A stretch of DNA of 64,000 bases from Tillandsia leiboldiana. Lineage: Eukaryota; Streptophyta; Magnoliopsida; Poales; Bromeliaceae. The notes below the pieces were generated by a model. That model made no database searches. It saw only the letters and a list, made by a program, of their open reading frames with translations, and was not told the DNA's origin. Positions within the stretch are counted from its first letter, which is position 1, and every line of letters begins with the position of its first letter. Position numbers and translations under genes: made by a program. Of this stretch, positions 11,844 to 21,793 are shown piece by piece. The stretch spans positions 24,190,542 to 24,254,541 of the forward strand of contig CM055076.1 in assembly GCA_029204045.2 (NCBI GenBank), given 5' to 3'.

Positions 11844-12018
11844 CTCGAATCCACGATCTGCGCCCAACGCCGAATCCACGGCGTCCAACGTCGAGTCCAC
11901 GACGTCCGACCGAATCCACGGTCTTCACCCAGTAGCTTCGAATCCACGAACGTACCTCGCTCCGAATCCACGAGAGCGGTTGCACCTTGAATCCACAAGG
12001 CCACGCGAGTCCACGCGC
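11844..12018 (-). repeat. AATCCA-loop hairpin array (right LTR copy)
   Basis: Eight inverted repeats in about 175 bases. Stem pairs in order: TCG/CGA, ACGCCG/CGGCGT, ACGTCG/CGACGT (loop AGTCCA), GACCG/CGGTC, TTCG/CGAA, GCTCCG/CGAGAGC with one bulged A, CCTTG/CAAGG, CGCG/CGCG (loop AGTCCA). The loop is constant and the stem varies but stays complementary. Translated frames across it (repeated WIR/VDS) are a by-product. Confidence 0.85.
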
Positions 12019-12295
12019 CGATTTTGGGGTAAATCGTTGTTTTTTGGGTGGTGATGATCCGCCGAATACTTAGATTAGAAATATATCGGAAATACCATCT
12101 AAGTATTCATTGATTTGATTCAACTCAGAATGTGAGTATGAAAACCTAGAATCAAATCAATCAATATAGATGAAGAAACATAAGATAGAATCTATGATTT
12201 CCTTTCTTCTCTATATGTGGATCTTAGGCCGTATAAAAGATGACGGCTACTTTTTCTATTCTGTGGATTAGCCCTAGAAAAGGAATCATAGGGTC

Positions 12296-12303
12296 TATTT
12301 ATA
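12296..12303 (-). promoter_or_regulatory. TATA box of the copia 5' LTR
   Basis: TATAAATA on the minus strand, about 580 bases into the LTR. Transcription from here would put the hairpin array roughly 250-430 bases into the RNA. Confidence 0.65.
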
Positions 12304-12361
12304 GGTTAGAAACCCTTGGAAAAAGATAAGGATCAAAAACTATCTTTTTCTGGAATTTTTC

Positions 12362-12660
12362 CATGACGACGATCCGGATCGGAGATCGGCGATCCGGATT
12401 GCAGTAGCGAGAAAAACAGATTCCAGAAAAACGAAGGTTCGGGATCCGGATCGAAGTGCTTGATCCGGATCGTTCATACAGTTCACCAAACATCAACGTT
12501 CGGGATCCGGATTGCAGTAGCCTGATCCAGATCGCTCAAATAAGATGGTAAACCCAGTGTTCGGGATCCGGATCAAGGGAAGCTACGATCCGGATTGAAC
12601 TGATGTATGAACGAACCACCTTCGGGATCCGGATTGCAAAGCCTGATCCGGATCCTGAAC
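12362..12660. repeat. GATCCGGATC palindrome cluster in copia U3
   Basis: Several copies of the ten-base palindrome GATCCGGATC and one-base variants, many preceded by ttcgg. The matching cluster in the left LTR is at about 889-1195, and a smaller one is at 7545-7660. They lie upstream of the TATA box in the sense direction. Confidence 0.8.
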
Positions 12661-12886
12661 ATGTCCCATGTCCAGTTTTTGATAATTATGCAATTACAAG
12701 TTCATCCAAGTGTTTCTACACTATAAGAAGTATTCGGATCACCAAAGATATTAAGTTCAACATACCTGATCCTTTTGAATTCTTCTTTCTTGAGATTGAG
12801 TTATATGATCCAACCTTCTTTACTTTCAATCTTCAAGACTTAACCGAATTCACGAAATACGTCAACTTAAATTCCGTAACACATTA

Positions 12887-14038
12887 GCTTATACCTGGAT
12901 ATATATATATCATGCATGCTTGATCACTTCGTAGACTTGTTTCTATTCAGATATACATACTTCTTGTATTCCATACTGCATGAGATGGCCTATGATTGAT
13001 ATACAGACATCAGCATCGCTGTTGGGATTTCCGGCTTATTGCCGATTATCCGGTCCTTAGACCGTGAGCTTGAGCATCAGCATTATGATCGCCATGCACC
13101 ACTGTACTTCACGTACACTAATGGTTTGGCCACCATCACAGTGTTCTTTACGGGTAAAGTGGTCTAGAGAAAGACCCGTGAGCCCCCGTCAGCATCTGTG
13201 AGTGCTGGGTTATGTCAGCAACGAAAAGGTGCAAAACAGTGGCTTTAGCCTGAGGTTCTGTGAGACCAATAGTGGCATTGCCTGAGGTTCTGTGAGACCA
13301 ATAGTGGCATCGTTTTGGTACTTGTGTTTCCATTATTGACGCATAGCTTACATTTTCATGTTCTAGCATGTTTTGTTATTATATTCTGTACCCTTATCTG
13401 CTCAGCATCATGATTTGATTTACTTGTAGTCATTCTCTTGTTATCAGCTTTTACTAATTGATCTTTTACTATCCGCTGATTATAGTATGACAGTAGGTAC
13501 GATTTGTTATTTCTCGGCTCGTGGTGCCCATTGGGATACACTATCGATGTATCTCACACCCCTTGGGTGACCATTTTTCAGGTCGTTCGGGTGGTGAGAT
13601 GTCGGGACGTTGATGTGAGCATATCCGATAGAGCAGTCCCCTGTTGCCAGCTTCGACTGGCCGAGCTTTGACTTTCAGTTAGACCATTATGGATTTGATT
13701 TATTGATGTTGGATTTATGATAACATGATAGTTGTTGTGTTTATGGTATCATGATATTTAGTGGATTTTGGATAGACACTTTTCTGATGTTATCTGACTT
13801 TTAGTAGTGGTTTAGAAATATCATGGAGTTTCTTTAATCTTCTTTAGTTTTAAATTGTTATAAGTAGTCTTTGTTTGTACTTGTTGTACTTGCCTAGCCG
13901 TACATGTATAGGGGAGATTCTGTCCGAGTGGATAGAGAATTTTCTATACATGTGGCGATCTATTCGCGCCCGAGTTTTTGTTATACTCTGTTTTTTTTTA
14001 AAAAAAAAAAAAATTAGACTGGTTTTTAAATCTCGGGG
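12887..14038 (+). repeat. Plus-oriented gypsy LTR, second piece
   Basis: Continues from base 69 and resumes at 24558 after the young gypsy element. It carries the family landmarks in plus orientation: tttaccgg-type motif near 13145, ttctcggctcgtgg near 13511, the conserved hairpin at 13554-13570 followed by atttttcag, and a T/A homopolymer at about 13991-14013. It has no coding sequence. Confidence 0.75.
13554..13581 (+). other. Conserved LTR hairpin and TTTTTCAG site
   Basis: TCACACC and GGGTGA form a stem at 13554-13570, followed immediately by a U-rich run and CAG at 13579-13581. This is the plus-strand version of the block at 2539-2565. Confidence 0.6.
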
Positions 14039-16792
14039 TGTCACGCCCCGGGGGTTTGTTTTAGCGGAAACGGCATTTTTTTTTTTTTTTTGAAAGGTCT
14101 CTTTCTTCCCCGGTGCGTGCCCAGACCCGCCGCACATACAGGATCTCTCTGCAAACGGACAGAGTCTCCCCTGTACGTGCACGGCGTGTGGTTGAATACA
14201 TCTCCCAAGCAAACATAACCATTCAATCACAACATTCAATTACATACAACCAGTATTCTAAATATTTAAGCGCATGGCCACTTCAACTTGAAAGGATAAA
14301 TCCACGGTTTTTAAAGAGTGCCCACCCGGCACTTAAGTTTTGAAAACGAGTTTCGAAATCAGCATAAACCCCAGGGTTTTGAGAACGGTGCCCACACGAC
14401 ACCCAAGTTTTGAAAGCTCATTTCGCAATCCATAAATCCACAAGGTTTTGAAATCAGTGCCCACACGACACTTAGACTTTGAAAACGGTTTTCGCAATCT
14501 TTTCTTTGTTTTTGTTTCGCTTTTCAAATGGCCAGTAGGAAATAAAGGGAAAGGTAGTGCATAAACAGATAATCAAATACCGACATCTACGTCGACCCCA
14601 CAAGGGTATCGGGAACCTCACACATGCCCACAATATAAATGAAAAGCTGAAAAGAAAAGGAAAGTATAAAGTTCAGGGTCTCCAACGGTCCCGCTGTGTC
14701 CGCCCCGTCCTCACCGCCACCTACCTCTCCCCTCGCCGGGCCCTGTCACGAAGTGGGAAGTCAGTGACTAATAAATGCCGTGCAGGGGAAATAATAAAAA
14801 CAAACCGTGGCGACAACCGGAGCAACCACCCTTTTGGGGGGGGGGAAATGGTAACCTGTATATCTGCATCCTGTAATACTCTGCCGCGTCGGTCCACTAC
14901 CGACGGCCCATACCGTACCTGCAGCACCGCGACCGCGCCGGACAACTAAACCGGCGGGTCGCTCCGCTCGCACCTCGGCGCCTCAACCCCACAGCTAATA
15001 AGGGGCCCCACTACGTCACCTCGTGGGTATACACGGGTCCTACGACCTCTTTTCCGGAAAAGTGCACCCCTCACGGTGGCCAAACCGCGGGTGCACGTGT
15101 TGCAGCCTCGAGCACAGTAACCACAATATATGAGCAATAGTAATGCAGTAATCGCAATGTATATGAAATAGTAAAGCAGTAACCATGATGCATGAATCAG
15201 AATAAGGTAGAGGCGTGTAAACTCATGTTGCCCTACTATTAGCATAGTCGAAGGAAAGACGGTAGCTGAAGCATCAAAACACGAGACTACGTAACTATCG
15301 ATGTGTAGCAATAATCCGTAGCATCTAGACTAATGATTACTGAAGTGAACGGTAACATATAATATTTGAATTAAAACAATCAATGTGGTTCGATGCCAAA
15401 TATCACACTCAACCCACCTGTCGCTAGTAGGCGTCAACGCTCCGCTCCCTCGCGTCCTGGTACTCCCGCTCGGCTCCTTCGCACACCTGCCGCGAGGAGA
15501 AAAGCGACGCTCAGACGCGGATGAAGACGAGAGGCGGGCGAACCGCTCGTCGGGTTCGCGGCTCCCCGTCCGCACGCGGGCCGTGCGCGTGCTCAGCTCC
15601 GTACGGGCAACCCCACACGTGGGGTTGAGCGCGCGTCCGGCCCCGTGCGGGTCACCCCGCACGCGGGGCTGGGCGCCGCCCAGCCCTGCGGCCTACCCCG
15701 CACGCGGGCTGGGCGTGCTGCCCGGCCCCGTGCGGGTCACCCCGCACGCGGGGCTGGGCGCCGCCCAGCCCTGCGGCCTACCCCGCACGCGGGCTGGGCG
15801 TGCCGCCCGGCCCCGTGCGGGTCACCCCGCACGCGGGTCTGGGCGTCGCCCAGCCCCGTGCGGGTCACCCCGCACGCGGCTGGGCGTGCGCCCGGCCCCG
15901 TGCGGGCCATCCCGCACGCGGGGGCTGGGCGCCGCCCGGCCCCGTGCGGGTCATCCCGCACGCGGCTGGGCGTGCGCCCGGCCCCGTGCGGGTCATCCCG
16001 CACGCGGGGGCTGGGCGCCGCCTGGCCCGTGCGGGTCGCATGAGGGCGCCGGATGGGGGGGGGTTTCTTCGCACGTGCGGCGGATTCCGGGAAATCCGCC
16101 GCCTGTGCCTCACCCCTTCCGGTCAAGATGATCAAGAACTCAACACGAGGAAAAAGAAACTAAATTCCCGTCTCACCTTGATGAGGACGACGAAGGTTTG
16201 GGAAGAGGGGATCGTCCGTTCTCGTAGGTCCGGTGTGGTGGTGGTGGGGATGCGGCGTTCTCCCCTCTCCTCGACCGTCTTCGCTCGGGTCGTGCGTGCC
16301 AAAGGGGGTAGAAGACTGAGAAGGGGTTCCCAACCCTCACCTCTCAAACCCCCAATTAATTAGTTGTTTTGGTACGATCGAGCCCAACCCGCGTCCAACT
16401 CCAAATGCTAACCTAGCCCCAAATTAACCCGGATAGATAGAACGAATTAAATTAAATTAATTTATGTCGGATCCCGAAAATTTACAGAAAATTAGACTGA
16501 GCCGGTGCGAAAGAATTAACTAGCTTGAATCAAAAATATCGTTAAATCCGAGTCTGGTTTACCTCAAAAGGGACGTGCCGGACACCCGAACCGCAGCAAC
16601 TTCGAAAATTTATTCCGGGAGCTTCCGGGGTCGGAAATCCGATCCGATCGCGCCGCCGGCCTCCGCTTCGCGAGCTTTAATCTCTAAAAAAAATGCCCGC
16701 GAGCCCCCGACGGCCTGCCCAGAATGACAAAAGAAAATCAAACCCCCGGACCCCTTTGCCTAAAAGCGGTTCGAAAACCCGCGGCTATTACA
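14039..16792 (-). repeat. 3' LTR of the young gypsy element
   Basis: Near-identical partner of 21794-24552. It includes a T run (A-tract in sense) at about 14077-14091, a donor-like CAG|GTGGGTTGAG at about 15408-15418 on the sense strand, and a GC-rich palindromic minisatellite at about 15600-16045. The long GC-rich open frames in it occur in several frames on both strands and are not genes. Confidence 0.93.
15600..16045. repeat. GC-rich palindromic minisatellite in the LTR
   Basis: About ten imperfect units built from ccgtgcgggtca, ccccgcacgcgg and ctgggcg motifs. CCGTGCGGG and CCCGCACG are nearly complementary, so each unit can fold on itself. The same array sits at about 23345-23800 in the other LTR. 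Confidence 0.9.
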
Positions 16793-16806
16793 CCACTCAC
16801 CTCTAA
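16793..16806 (-). other. Polypurine tract of the young gypsy element
   Basis: Plus-strand ccactcacctctaa directly follows the LTR end, giving a purine-rich minus strand. The nearby gtttcgtcctcgaaac (16814-16829) overlaps the gag-pol stop region and recurs near the 3' end of every gypsy interior in this window. Confidence 0.65.
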
Positions 16807-16828
16807 CAACGAGTTTCGTCCTCGAAAC

Positions 16829-19800
16829 TCAAACCCGGATAGGAGTGAAAAGGTCGGGGTAGCACTCCCTCATCTTGGATTCCAGTTCCCAAGTGGCTTC
16901 TCGCTCTTCATGGTTGCTCCAATGTACTTTCACGTAGGGGATAGCCCGATTTCGTAGTGATTTTGTTTCCCTTGCCAGGATCTTCACTGGGGTTTCTTCG
17001 AAGCTCAGGTCCTCCTTAAGTTCGAGTGCAGAGGTGTCCAGGACATGTGATGGGTCGGGGAGATATTTCCGAAGCATTGATACGTGGAACACATCGTGGA
17101 CTCGGTCGAGGTTTGGTGGTAGGGCGAGGCGGTAAGCTACTGGGCCGATACGCTCTAGAATCTCAAATGGCCCCACAAACCGTGGGCTCAGCTTGCCCCT
17201 TAGCCCGAAACGCCTGATTCCTCTGGATGGCGAGACCCGCAAAAACACATGTTCCCCCACTTGAAACTCCAAGTCCCGGCGCCTCTGGTCTGCGTAACTC
17301 TTCTGTCGACTCTGGGCGGTCAGCAAGCGCTGTCTGATAAGGCGCACTTTCTCTTCGGTTTCTTCCACTAAGTCGGGTCCCAAAAGTTTCCGCTCTCCCA
17401 AGTCGTCCCAGCAGATCGGGGATCGGCAGCGCCTTCCATACAGTGCTTCGTAGGGCGCCATCTGAATGCTGGCCTGGTAGCTGTTGTTGTAGGCAAATTC
17501 CACGAGAGGTAGGTAGCGTGACCAACCGATTCCCCAATCAATCACACAGGCGCGAAGCAGGTCTTCTAGGGTTTGTATCGTGCGCTCTGACTGTCCGTCC
17601 GTCTGAGGGTGGAAGGCGGTGCTGAAATGTAATCTGGTCCCCATGGCCTGCTGGAGACTTTGCCAAAACTTCGAGACAAAGCGCGTGTCTCTGTCCGAAG
17701 TGATCGATGCCGGTACCCCATGTAGTCTCACGATCTCGCTGATGTAGACTTGAGCTAGCCGTTCGCGGGTCCAAGTGGTGTGAATTGGTAGGAAGTGTGC
17801 TGACTTGGTTAACCGGTCAACTACAACCCAGATCGCGTCGTGGCCCTGTTGTGAACGTGGGAATCCAGTGACAAAATCCATGGTGATCTGGTCCCATTTC
17901 CACTCTGGTACCGGTAAGGGCTGTAGCTTCCCTGCTGGTCGCTGGTGTTCGGCCTTTATCTGTTGACATACTAGGCAGTGGGCTACGTATCGCGTCACGT
18001 CTTCTTTTAACTTAGGCCACCAGAACGTCTGTTTGAGATCCCTGTACATCTTCGTGCCCCCCGGGTGTGCCGCATAAGGGGCTCGATGTGCCTCCGCTAA
18101 GATTTCATTCTTCAACTCTGGTGAATCCGGCACACAGACCCGCCCGCGGAAACATAGGGTGCCGTCGTCTTTCACCCCAAAGTCAATCTCTTGACCCTGG
18201 GGAATCTTGTCTCGTATGCGCTGTAGGTGCAGATCGGTCTGCTGTCCCTCCTGGATCTTCTCGAATAGCGTCGGCTTGACCACCAAGGCTAGGAGTTGCA
18301 GAACTGTGCCCGCAGGCACCACCTCCAACTGCATTCGCGCGAACTCCGCGATCAGGTGGTCCTGCTTCGTCAGCGCGCTCTCCGACGCCCCGTCCCGATG
18401 CCCTTTTCTGCTCAGTGCGTCTGCCACCACATTTGCCTTCCCGGGGTGATATTGGATCGTCAAGTCGTAATCCTTCAGCAACTCGAGCCACCGTCTCTGC
18501 CGCAAGTTTAACTCTTTTTGGGTAAAGATGTACTTAAGACTTTGATGATCTGAGAAAACGTTGCAGTGGACTCCGAAGAGGTAATGCCTCCACAGTTTCA
18601 AAACGAAGACCACGGCGGCCAATTCCAAGTCGTGTATCGGGTAGTTCCTTTCGTAGTCCTTCAGCTGCCTGGACGCGTAGGCGATCACCTTCCCCTGTTG
18701 CATCAGAACACCTCCAAGACCGATCCTTGACGCGTCGCAGTACACTTCATAATCCTCTCCGGGCGTCGGCAGCACCAGTATTGGTGCCTTAGTTAATCTC
18801 TTCTTGAGTTCCTCAAAACTCTCCTGGCACTTGGCCGTCCATATGAACTTCTCGCCTTTTCTGGTCAATCGGTTTAAAGGGGTAGCGATCTTTGCGAAAC
18901 CCTCAACGAAACGCCGGTAGTATCCTGCCAGCCCTAGAAAACTTCGTACTTCTGTCACCGACGTCGGCGGCCGCCAGTCTACCACTGCTTCTACCTTTTT
19001 GGGGTCCACAGCGATCCCCTGTGCCGAGATCACATGCCCTAGGAAGCCAACTTCCCACAGCCAGAATTCACACTTCTTGAGTTTAGCGAACAGCTTCTGC
19101 TCTCTGAGGGTTTGCAGGATCGTCCGTAGATGGTCCTCGTGCTCCTCGTCGGTAGTGGAGTAAATCAGGATGTCGTCGATGAAGACTACCACGAACCGAT
19201 CCAAGAAGGGTCTGAAGATCCGGTTCATCATGTCCATGAAAACAGCGGGGGCGTTCGTAAGCCCGAAAGGCATCACCGTGAACTCGTAGTGGCCGTATCG
19301 AGTCCGGAAGGCGGTTTTGGGGATATCTTCATTTCGAACTCGGAGTTGATGATAGCCCGACTGTAGGTCAATTTTGGAGAAGACCGTCGCTCCCCGTAAC
19401 TGATCGAAGAGGTCGTCGATTCTGGGTAGGGGGTACTTATTCTTCACCGTGACTTTGTTTATCCCTCTGTAGTCAATGCAGAGCCGCAGGCTTCCATCTT
19501 TCTTCCGTACAAAGAGTACCGGTGCGCCCCAGGGTGACACACTCGGTCGGATGAACCCTTTGTCCAAGAGATCTTCCAGTTGTGCCTTAAGCTCCTTCAG
19601 CTCCGCGAAGGCCATTCGGTAAGGGGCCTTCGTAATAGGCTGTGTGCCTGGCAGCAGCTCAATAGGGAACTCCACCTCCCTCTCCGGAGGCATCCCCGGC
19701 AACTCCGCGGGGAAAACGTCAGGATAGTCCCTCACCACTGGGATATCTGCAAGTGTCGTCGAGGGTCGAGTAGCCAAATCCACCGATGCTAGATAGGCCA

Positions 19801-21580
19801 CGCACCCCCCCTCAACCAGTCTTCTGGCCCGTGCCGCTGAAATAACCGCCGGGAAGGAGATGCTCTTGCCCATTATGTACACATGTTCGGGGAAGCCCGG
19901 TTCTTGTAGCCGCAGTTGTCGCTTGTCGCAATCAATGAGTGCCTGGTACCTTGTGAGCCAGTCCATGCCCAACACCACGTCGTACTCCTTCAAAGGGATC
20001 ACCGCCAAGTCCCAAGGGCAGACCAACCGTCCCAACATAATCGGGCAGGCGGCCACAGAACTGGTCGCCTCCAGAGTCCCTCCCGCCGTTTGCACCGTCA
20101 AGGAGGCTTGGAGGGGTGTCTCCTCGAGGTTATGCATGAAAACGAAATCACGAGAAATGAACGAGTGCGTTGCTCCGGTATCGAAAAGAGTTCTAGCACG
20201 GGAATTCAAAACGGAAGTAGTACCTGCAAGAGCGTCCTCCGGTGGATCAGTCCCTTGGCGGGTCATTGAGAAAACCCTCCCGCCTGGTTGTGGTTGCCGG
20301 TCCTCCTCACGCCGTGGTGCGGGGGGTCTGGAAGCCGACGCCATAGGAGCTTTTCCCCGCCCTGAGTGCTGTGGCCTGGGCGTAGGTGCTCCCATGGGCG
20401 CCGATCCCCCGCCTAAGGGGCAGTTGCGGCGGAAGTGCCCCCGTTTGCCGCACCTGAAACAATGGTCGTCTCTTTGGGGGCACTCTCCCGTCAGGTGTCC
20501 TCCCCCGCATATGACACAAGGCCTATTCCACGGCCTCGGCCCTCCTGTTGGCGCGCCCCGGGGTCCTGTCGGCGGTCTCCATCTTTTGGGGGGTCGGCTC
20601 CCGCTGGAAGAACCCTCCCCCCAGCCTTGCTGGTGTCGCTTCTGATCCCTTAGCCGCGCCGCGTTCTCCCTTCTGGCACGGGTCACAGCGAAACCCCGCT
20701 CCACCGTGGTGGCCTTGTCGACCACTCCCTGAAAGGTATGCAGGCCAGCCGCGTTCACCACCTCGAAGATGTCGCTTCGCAGGCCATCGACGAAGAGTTG
20801 TGCCTTGTGAGCCTCGTCCCGTGCGACGAACGGGACGCAATTTACTAGTCGGACGAATTCCCGTTGATATTCCATGACCGTCCGGTCCCCTTGTTGAATG
20901 TGGTTTAGGTCATCCTCCAACTTTTTCTTGACGCTGCTGGTGAAGAAGGCCTCGAACAGCTCCTTCTTGAAAGTTGTCCAGGACGGAAGAGCGGTACCCT
21001 TAGCAGGATCGGGGCGTACCGTCTTCCACCACAAGCGGGCATTCCCTTCCAAGCAATGGACGGCTAGGGGAACCCGCTCGTGATCCTCCATAAGTAAGTC
21101 TTCAAAGAGTTTCTCCATTGACCCCACCCAGTTCTCCACGACCCACGGATCTGTCGTGTCCCCTTCGAACGTGGGCGGGTCGTGCTTCTTAAAGTCCTTC
21201 AAGTTGGCCCGCACTCGATCCCGTTCGGTCATCACAACCCCCCCTCCACTCGTGGCGGCGGCAGCCGCGATAGGGGTAGGCGTGACCACCGTTTCCTCCA
21301 GAATAACCCGGCTAGTTGTCCCTGGCGCCGGCCCCGTAGTCGCCGCTGGTGGTGGTGCTGTCGGCGGTGCCGCGGCCGGTGCTGTCGGCCCCGGCGGAGG
21401 GACCGGGGCGGCCGTCACAGGTGCGGCCTGCTGCTGCGTCATCTGGCGTACGTGATCGGTGAGGGTAGCCAATTGCCCCACCATTTCCCGCAATTGTTGC
21501 CGCAGGAGTTGGTTCTCCGCGGCCGTCGACGTTGTCGCATCCGCCTCGGCGTCCCCCGCCGATGACCTTGTACGGGCCAT
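16829..21580 (-). CDS. Gag-Pol polyprotein of a Tekay/Del-like chromovirus, 1583 codons
   Basis: One uninterrupted frame coding all retrotransposon proteins. The start is the first ATG (MARTRSS). Visible order: Ala/Pro-rich leader after a short coiled coil (to about 110); Gag core about 125-300 (WWKTVRP at 184-190); two zinc knuckles near 355-388 (CVICGGGHLTGEC, CFRCGKRGHFRRNC); aspartic protease with DTG at 467-469; reverse transcriptase about 640-830 with FIDD at 800-803; RNase H from about 945 (VYCDAS); integrase H2C2 zinc site about 1166-1205; DDE core D1235, D1296, E1332, with 35 residues between the last two; C-terminal chromodomain-like end (PYVKVHWSNHEEREATWELE). All key residues are present. 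The encoded enzymes would copy element RNA to DNA and insert it in the nucleus. Probably autonomous. Confidence 0.97.
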   Translation of the reverse strand: MARTRSSAGDAEADATTSTAAENQLLRQQLREMVGQLATLTDHVRQMTQQQAAPVTAAPVPPPGPTAPAAAPPTAPPPAATTGPAPGTTSRVILEETVVTPTPIAAAAATSGGGVVMTERDRVRANLKDFKKHDPPTFEGDTTDPWVVENWVGSMEKLFEDLLMEDHERVPLAVHCLEGNARLWWKTVRPDPAKGTALPSWTTFKKELFEAFFTSSVKKKLEDDLNHIQQGDRTVMEYQREFVRLVNCVPFVARDEAHKAQLFVDGLRSDIFEVVNAAGLHTFQGVVDKATTVERGFAVTRARRENAARLRDQKRHQQGWGEGSSSGSRPPKRWRPPTGPRGAPTGGPRPWNRPCVICGGGHLTGECPQRDDHCFRCGKRGHFRRNCPLGGGSAPMGAPTPRPQHSGRGKAPMASASRPPAPRREEDRQPQPGGRVFSMTRQGTDPPEDALAGTTSVLNSRARTLFDTGATHSFISRDFVFMHNLEETPLQASLTVQTAGGTLEATSSVAACPIMLGRLVCPWDLAVIPLKEYDVVLGMDWLTRYQALIDCDKRQLRLQEPGFPEHVYIMGKSISFPAVISAARARRLVEGGCVAYLASVDLATRPSTTLADIPVVRDYPDVFPAELPGMPPEREVEFPIELLPGTQPITKAPYRMAFAELKELKAQLEDLLDKGFIRPSVSPWGAPVLFVRKKDGSLRLCIDYRGINKVTVKNKYPLPRIDDLFDQLRGATVFSKIDLQSGYHQLRVRNEDIPKTAFRTRYGHYEFTVMPFGLTNAPAVFMDMMNRIFRPFLDRFVVVFIDDILIYSTTDEEHEDHLRTILQTLREQKLFAKLKKCEFWLWEVGFLGHVISAQGIAVDPKKVEAVVDWRPPTSVTEVRSFLGLAGYYRRFVEGFAKIATPLNRLTRKGEKFIWTAKCQESFEELKKRLTKAPILVLPTPGEDYEVYCDASRIGLGGVLMQQGKVIAYASRQLKDYERNYPIHDLELAAVVFVLKLWRHYLFGVHCNVFSDHQSLKYIFTQKELNLRQRRWLELLKDYDLTIQYHPGKANVVADALSRKGHRDGASESALTKQDHLIAEFARMQLEVVPAGTVLQLLALVVKPTLFEKIQEGQQTDLHLQRIRDKIPQGQEIDFGVKDDGTLCFRGRVCVPDSPELKNEILAEAHRAPYAAHPGGTKMYRDLKQTFWWPKLKEDVTRYVAHCLVCQQIKAEHQRPAGKLQPLPVPEWKWDQITMDFVTGFPRSQQGHDAIWVVVDRLTKSAHFLPIHTTWTRERLAQVYISEIVRLHGVPASITSDRDTRFVSKFWQSLQQAMGTRLHFSTAFHPQTDGQSERTIQTLEDLLRACVIDWGIGWSRYLPLVEFAYNNSYQASIQMAPYEALYGRRCRSPICWDDLGERKLLGPDLVEETEEKVRLIRQRLLTAQSRQKSYADQRRRDLEFQVGEHVFLRVSPSRGIRRFGLRGKLSPRFVGPFEILERIGPVAYRLALPPNLDRVHDVFHVSMLRKYLPDPSHVLDTSALELKEDLSFEETPVKILARETKSLRNRAIPYVKVHWSNHEEREATWELESKMRECYPDLFTPIRV

Positions 21581-21780
21581 ATCTGTCACTCACAAGAAGG
21601 TCAAAATTAGACAGTAACTACAACCAGTGTACCCTTTTAGGCGAGGAAAGATTCAAACTCCCGCCCCCCGTTCACTCACGTTCTAAAATCCTATGCCCCA
21701 CCCATTTCATTTATTCGTAGGTATGTGAGGCATTCCCACGGATGTCGGCACTAGCTGTTGTGATTGAATGAAGTCTCTGA

Positions 21781-21788
21781 TACCATCT
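21781..21788 (-). other. Primer-binding site of the young gypsy element
   Basis: The minus strand across about 21774-21785 reads TGGTATCAGAGA, complementary to initiator tRNA-Met except at its end. It lies about eight bases inside the 5' LTR boundary at 21794. The interval given covers the core only approximately. Confidence 0.75.
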
Positions 21789-21793
21789 TAATC

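Larger units (their letters stand above)
70..12881 (-). mobile_element. Composite Ty1/copia element with three LTRs and gag only
   Basis: The outer LTRs (70-1408 and 11547-12881) are near-identical, begin TG and end CA, and are flanked by CATTA at 65-69 and 12882-12886. Primer-binding and polypurine sites fix the sense as minus. A third, divergent LTR at 2139-8000 has a primer site on its left and a polypurine tract on its right, so interior sequence flanks it on both sides. Only gag is coded; I see no protease, integrase, reverse transcriptase or RNase H. The LTR phrase around 113-131 (ctagagggg-ggtgaatagg) is one I associate with SIRE-like copia elements, from memory only. The element needs pol proteins from another copy to move. 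Confidence 0.85.
11547..12881 (-). repeat. 5' LTR of the copia composite (right outer LTR)
   Basis: Begins TGTTGGG on the plus strand and ends gtaaca, followed by the CATTA duplication. In the minus sense its order is: palindromic GATCCGGATC repeats (about 12362-12660), TATAAATA (12296-12303), hairpin array (about 11844-12018), then the primer site. That order is consistent with U3, core promoter and leader. Confidence 0.92.

Noticed and set aside
15385..16363. Long GC-rich open frames on both strands with Arg/Pro/His repeats
   Set aside because: They overlap in several frames on both strands, follow the palindromic minisatellite exactly, and recur identically in the other LTR. They are by-products of base composition.
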